Of a DNA stretch of 15,596 nucleotides, positions 13,474 through 15,596 are shown piece after piece; position 1 is the stretch's first letter, and every line of letters begins with the position of its first letter. Position numbers and translations under genes: made by a program. The notes beneath the pieces are model-generated. The model was not told the DNA's origin, ran no database searches, and worked only from the letters and a program-made list of their open reading frames with translations. Source of the DNA: TMED13 sp042090305 (GTDB lineage: Bacteria; Pseudomonadota; Alphaproteobacteria; Methylaequorales; Methylaequoraceae); assembly GCA_042090305.1 (NCBI GenBank), contig JBELJQ010000032.1, positions 1 to 15,596 on the forward strand, given 5' to 3'.

Positions 13474-14612
13474 TGTTCAATAAAAATACTATCGCCGAAT
13501 ATTAAATATTTAAAATTATAGTATATTTTTGATAGAAAAGATGACTTTTTAACATCTTCAGAAGGATACAAATCAAATTTCGATAGTATAGTGTTAGACT
13601 TTTTCTTTTTTACAATTAGCTCGGCTATTGGCTCGTCTTTGTATAAAGGAGCAACAAGAGGAAGTTTATGTTTGACAACTATTTTCAAATTATTTTTCAA
13701 GGTTTTTGGTATTGTAACGATAACTTTTTTATCTGAAACTGCACCTATATATTTCTTCTTACCTCCCCATACATTAAGATTTTTAACAATTTTATCTTTT
13801 TCAGAAATCAAATAATTAAAATACTGATTGATAGCAATATTAGATAATCTTTCGGATTCTTTAGCTCTAGCTTTTGATGATTTCAATCCATTTAAAACTA
13901 AAATTAATCTTCTATCCTTTTTTTTTACTGAAACAACAATTCCATATCCTCCAAGCGAAGTATGTCCCGTCTTCAACCCATCAGATTCGATATTGGAATA
14001 TAATAAAGGGTTTCTGTTATTTTGTTTTATATCACTAAAAGTAAATTCTTTTTCAGCATAGTAATGATAAAATTCTGGGAAATCCTCGATTGTTCTTATT
14101 GTTAAGGTTAGAAGATCTTCAACTGTCATCAAATGTTCTGGGTCTGGCCATCCTGTTGAATTAGTGAAGTTTGAATTTTTTAAACCAATTTCTTGGCCTA
14201 ATAGGTTAAGTTCTTGTGCAAATAAGTCTTCTGACCCAGAAATTGCTTCAGCTACAACTATGCATGCATCATTTCCAGATTGAACAATTATTCCTCTAAT
14301 TAAATCCTCAACTTTAACTAATGAACCTACATTCACAAACATTTTTGAGCCACCCTTTTTCCAAGCTTTTTTTGAGACTTTAAATTCATCGGTTAATTCT
14401 ATTTCGCCATCTTTTAATTTCTTAAACAAATAGTAGATTGTCATAATTTTGCTCATTGAACTTGGCGAAACGAGTTCTTTAGAATTTTTTTCGAAAATCA
14501 CAGTTTTAGTTTCATAATCATAAATGATAGCTTGTGCGGCTGTTGTACTTATTGCGTATACACTGTTATAGATAAAAACATTAAATATTATTAATATAAA
14601 AAAAAATTTCAT
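13470..14612 (-). CDS. dacA: D-alanyl-D-alanine carboxypeptidase (PBP5/6 type)
   Basis: This exported 380-residue penicillin-binding protein trims the terminal D-Ala from peptidoglycan stem peptides. A signal peptide (Lys2, hydrophobic 3-16, cleavage after VYA at about 20) sends it to the periplasm. The active-site triad of motifs is complete: SxxK as SMSK (52-55), SxN as SGN (112-114) and KTG (214-216). The peptidase S11 domain covers about 22-260, and a small beta-rich C-terminal domain (about 275-365) follows. The C-terminus (about 350-380) has aromatic and basic residues that could give the membrane-binding helix of this family. The gene starts one base after the rlpA stop and shares an ATGA overlap with tmk. 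Confidence 0.94.
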   Translation of the reverse strand: MKFFFILIIFNVFIYNSVYAISTTAAQAIIYDYETKTVIFEKNSKELVSPSSMSKIMTIYYLFKKLKDGEIELTDEFKVSKKAWKKGGSKMFVNVGSLVKVEDLIRGIIVQSGNDACIVVAEAISGSEDLFAQELNLLGQEIGLKNSNFTNSTGWPDPEHLMTVEDLLTLTIRTIEDFPEFYHYYAEKEFTFSDIKQNNRNPLLYSNIESDGLKTGHTSLGGYGIVVSVKKKDRRLILVLNGLKSSKARAKESERLSNIAINQYFNYLISEKDKIVKNLNVWGGKKKYIGAVSDKKVIVTIPKTLKNNLKIVVKHKLPLVAPLYKDEPIAELIVKKKKSNTILSKFDLYPSEDVKKSSFLSKIYYNFKYLIFGDSIFIEQ

Positions 14613-14613
14613 C

Positions 14614-15492
14614 CTAGTTTACCACAAGATGACTGGATGTATGACCAAGCTCAAATAATTTTGATTTAATTGATTTAGCCAAGTCTAGATTTGATAATGG
14701 TCCGATTCTAACTCTGTAAAGGTATTTATTATCAATGAATTTTCTTTCAATATACGCTTTAAACTCCGACAGCTTTTCAGTAAGACTCTTAGCATTTCTA
14801 TGATCACCAAACGCACCCACCTGAATTATAACTGGCTTATCTTTTAGTATTAAATTATCTTCAGTTGAATTCTTTGAAACTTCATCTGAATTTTGTTCAT
14901 CTTTTTCAGAAGGGATAACTTTTCTTTGAACTTTTTCTACCTTAGCTTTGTTAGCCTTTCTAACGCTATTTTTTTTACTATTCTTAGATGCATAAATTCT
15001 TGATTCATTTTCCATAATCTCAACTCTAACTTTTGCAACACCAGAATTAACAAAGCCTAATTCTTGAGCAGCTTTTTTTGAAAGATCAATTATTCTGTTC
15101 CCTGCAAATGGACCTCTGTCATTTACTCTAATATTTTCTAAAACTTTACCATTATCTAAATTTGTTACTTTAACTATAGAGGGCATAGGAAGAGTTTTAT
15201 GTGCTGCAGATATTTTATTTTGATCAAAAACTTCTCCATTAGCAGTTTTTTTTCCATGAAAACCTGGTCCATACCACGAGGCAATTCCAACTTCATTATA
15301 GTTGTAATCAATTGCTGGATAATACCATTTACCATTAATTTTATAGGGATTTCCAACTTTATACATTGGATCTTCATCCCACTTACTTATTTTTTTTGCA
15401 GAATTGATAAGGAACGTTGTTTCTGAACAACTCGTCAAAAATAAAATTGTTAAAATCTTAAAAAAGAATTTATATTTATTAATTAATTTCAT
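14614..15492 (-). CDS. rlpA: RlpA-family lipoprotein with SPOR domain
   Basis: This 292-residue protein cleaves or organises septal peptidoglycan in the periplasm. The lipoprotein signal has basic residues Lys2, Lys6 and Lys8, a hydrophobic core and lipobox LTSC, giving Cys22 as the lipidated residue. The double-psi beta-barrel domain (about 68-160) has GIASWYGPGFHGKKTANGE, His98 in AAHKTLP and Asp125 in VNDRGPF, which match the catalytic residues of RlpA transglycosylases. A charged, low-complexity linker (about 165-215) leads to a C-terminal SPOR domain (about 219-291, starting VIIQVGAF) that binds denuded septal glycan. The ATG at 15492 is preferred. A TTG two codons upstream is also possible. 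The upstream transglycosylase gene overlaps its start by 14 bases. Confidence 0.93.
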   Translation of the reverse strand: MKLINKYKFFFKILTILFLTSCSETTFLINSAKKISKWDEDPMYKVGNPYKINGKWYYPAIDYNYNEVGIASWYGPGFHGKKTANGEVFDQNKISAAHKTLPMPSIVKVTNLDNGKVLENIRVNDRGPFAGNRIIDLSKKAAQELGFVNSGVAKVRVEIMENESRIYASKNSKKNSVRKANKAKVEKVQRKVIPSEKDEQNSDEVSKNSTEDNLILKDKPVIIQVGAFGDHRNAKSLTEKLSEFKAYIERKFIDNKYLYRVRIGPLSNLDLAKSIKSKLFELGHTSSHLVVN

Positions 15493-15596
15493 CTGCAAAA
15501 AGAAATACGGTTAAAGCAAAATAATTTGATCTATTCCAATTTAATATAACATCAAAGTTTTTTGAGACAAGATAACATTCATTAAAATTTGAATCT
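15479..15596 (-). CDS. mltB: Lytic murein transglycosylase, C-terminal end (partial)
   Basis: The window edge cuts this gene. Only the last 38 codons and a TAA stop (15479-15481) are visible, in a different frame from rlpA and overlapping its start by 14 bases. The residues around VILNWNRSNYFALTV followed by FLFADEIN match the conserved C-terminal end of MltB-type lytic transglycosylases (a V-I-x-x-x-N-x-S-x-x-Y-A-L pattern then a short final helix). MltB cleaves glycan strands and is commonly the gene before rlpA in Alphaproteobacteria. That context makes the call firmer than the fragment alone would. Confidence 0.75.
   Translation of the reverse strand, partial: DSNFNECYLVSKNFDVILNWNRSNYFALTVFLFADEIN

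Noticed and set aside
13591..14061. Two plus-strand frames inside the carboxypeptidase gene
   Set aside because: They are antisense shadows, and the opposite strand holds the complete SxxK, SxN and KTG motifs.
15174..15426. Short frames on both strands inside rlpA
   Set aside because: They overlap the conserved double-psi barrel coding sequence and have no motifs or start signals of their own.

Overview
The window is a strongly AT-rich, densely packed stretch of bacterial chromosome. No intergenic gap exceeds about 240 bases, many genes overlap, and most starts lack a clear Shine-Dalgarno sequence. The order (mltB)-rlpA-dac-tmk-holB-metG-tatD-MBL hydrolase is the classic alphaproteobacterial cell-envelope/replication/translation operon. 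Together with the low GC and short proteins, it suggests a streamlined, probably marine alphaproteobacterium of the Pelagibacterales (SAR11) or HIMB59 type. That placement is inferred from gene order and composition, not from a search.

Layout. (1) 1-1344: a minus-strand tRNA-Ser(UGA) with encoded CCA, then two small plus-strand genes for exported, cysteine-containing proteins of unknown function, a lipoprotein candidate and a secreted protein. This is the most accessory-looking part. (2) 1349-2131: a minus-strand stand-alone PD-(D/E)XK (RecB/Cas4-type) nuclease. (3) 2209-4011: a plus-strand pair, an acrylyl-CoA reductase-type oxidoreductase (acuI) and cysQ. (4) 4087-7871: a minus-strand catabolic operon, mmsA - exported SMP-30-like propeller - atoE, with a divergent LysR gene (7978-8880). 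A TTGC-N6-GCAA inverted repeat lies between mmsA and lysR. (5) 8869-15596: the minus-strand housekeeping operon, whose first visible member is the last 38 codons of a lytic murein transglycosylase.

How the parts may work together. In region 4, AtoE could import a short-chain carboxylate, the periplasmic SMP-30-like protein could open a lactone or similar precursor, and MmsA would convert the resulting (methyl)malonate semialdehyde to propionyl-CoA or acetyl-CoA under LysR control. AcuI nearby reduces acrylyl-CoA to propionyl-CoA, so the window has two C3-acid enzymes, but no DMSP lyase or acyl-CoA ligase is present to join them. Region 5 couples peptidoglycan remodelling (MltB, RlpA, D-Ala-D-Ala carboxypeptidase) to dTTP supply, the DNA polymerase III clamp loader and methionyl-tRNA charging. 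I see no CRISPR array, insertion sequence, prophage gene or rRNA. No clearly new multi-gene system is evident. The best candidates for a second look are the mmsA/SMP-30/atoE module, the tRNA-adjacent exported pair and the nuclease.
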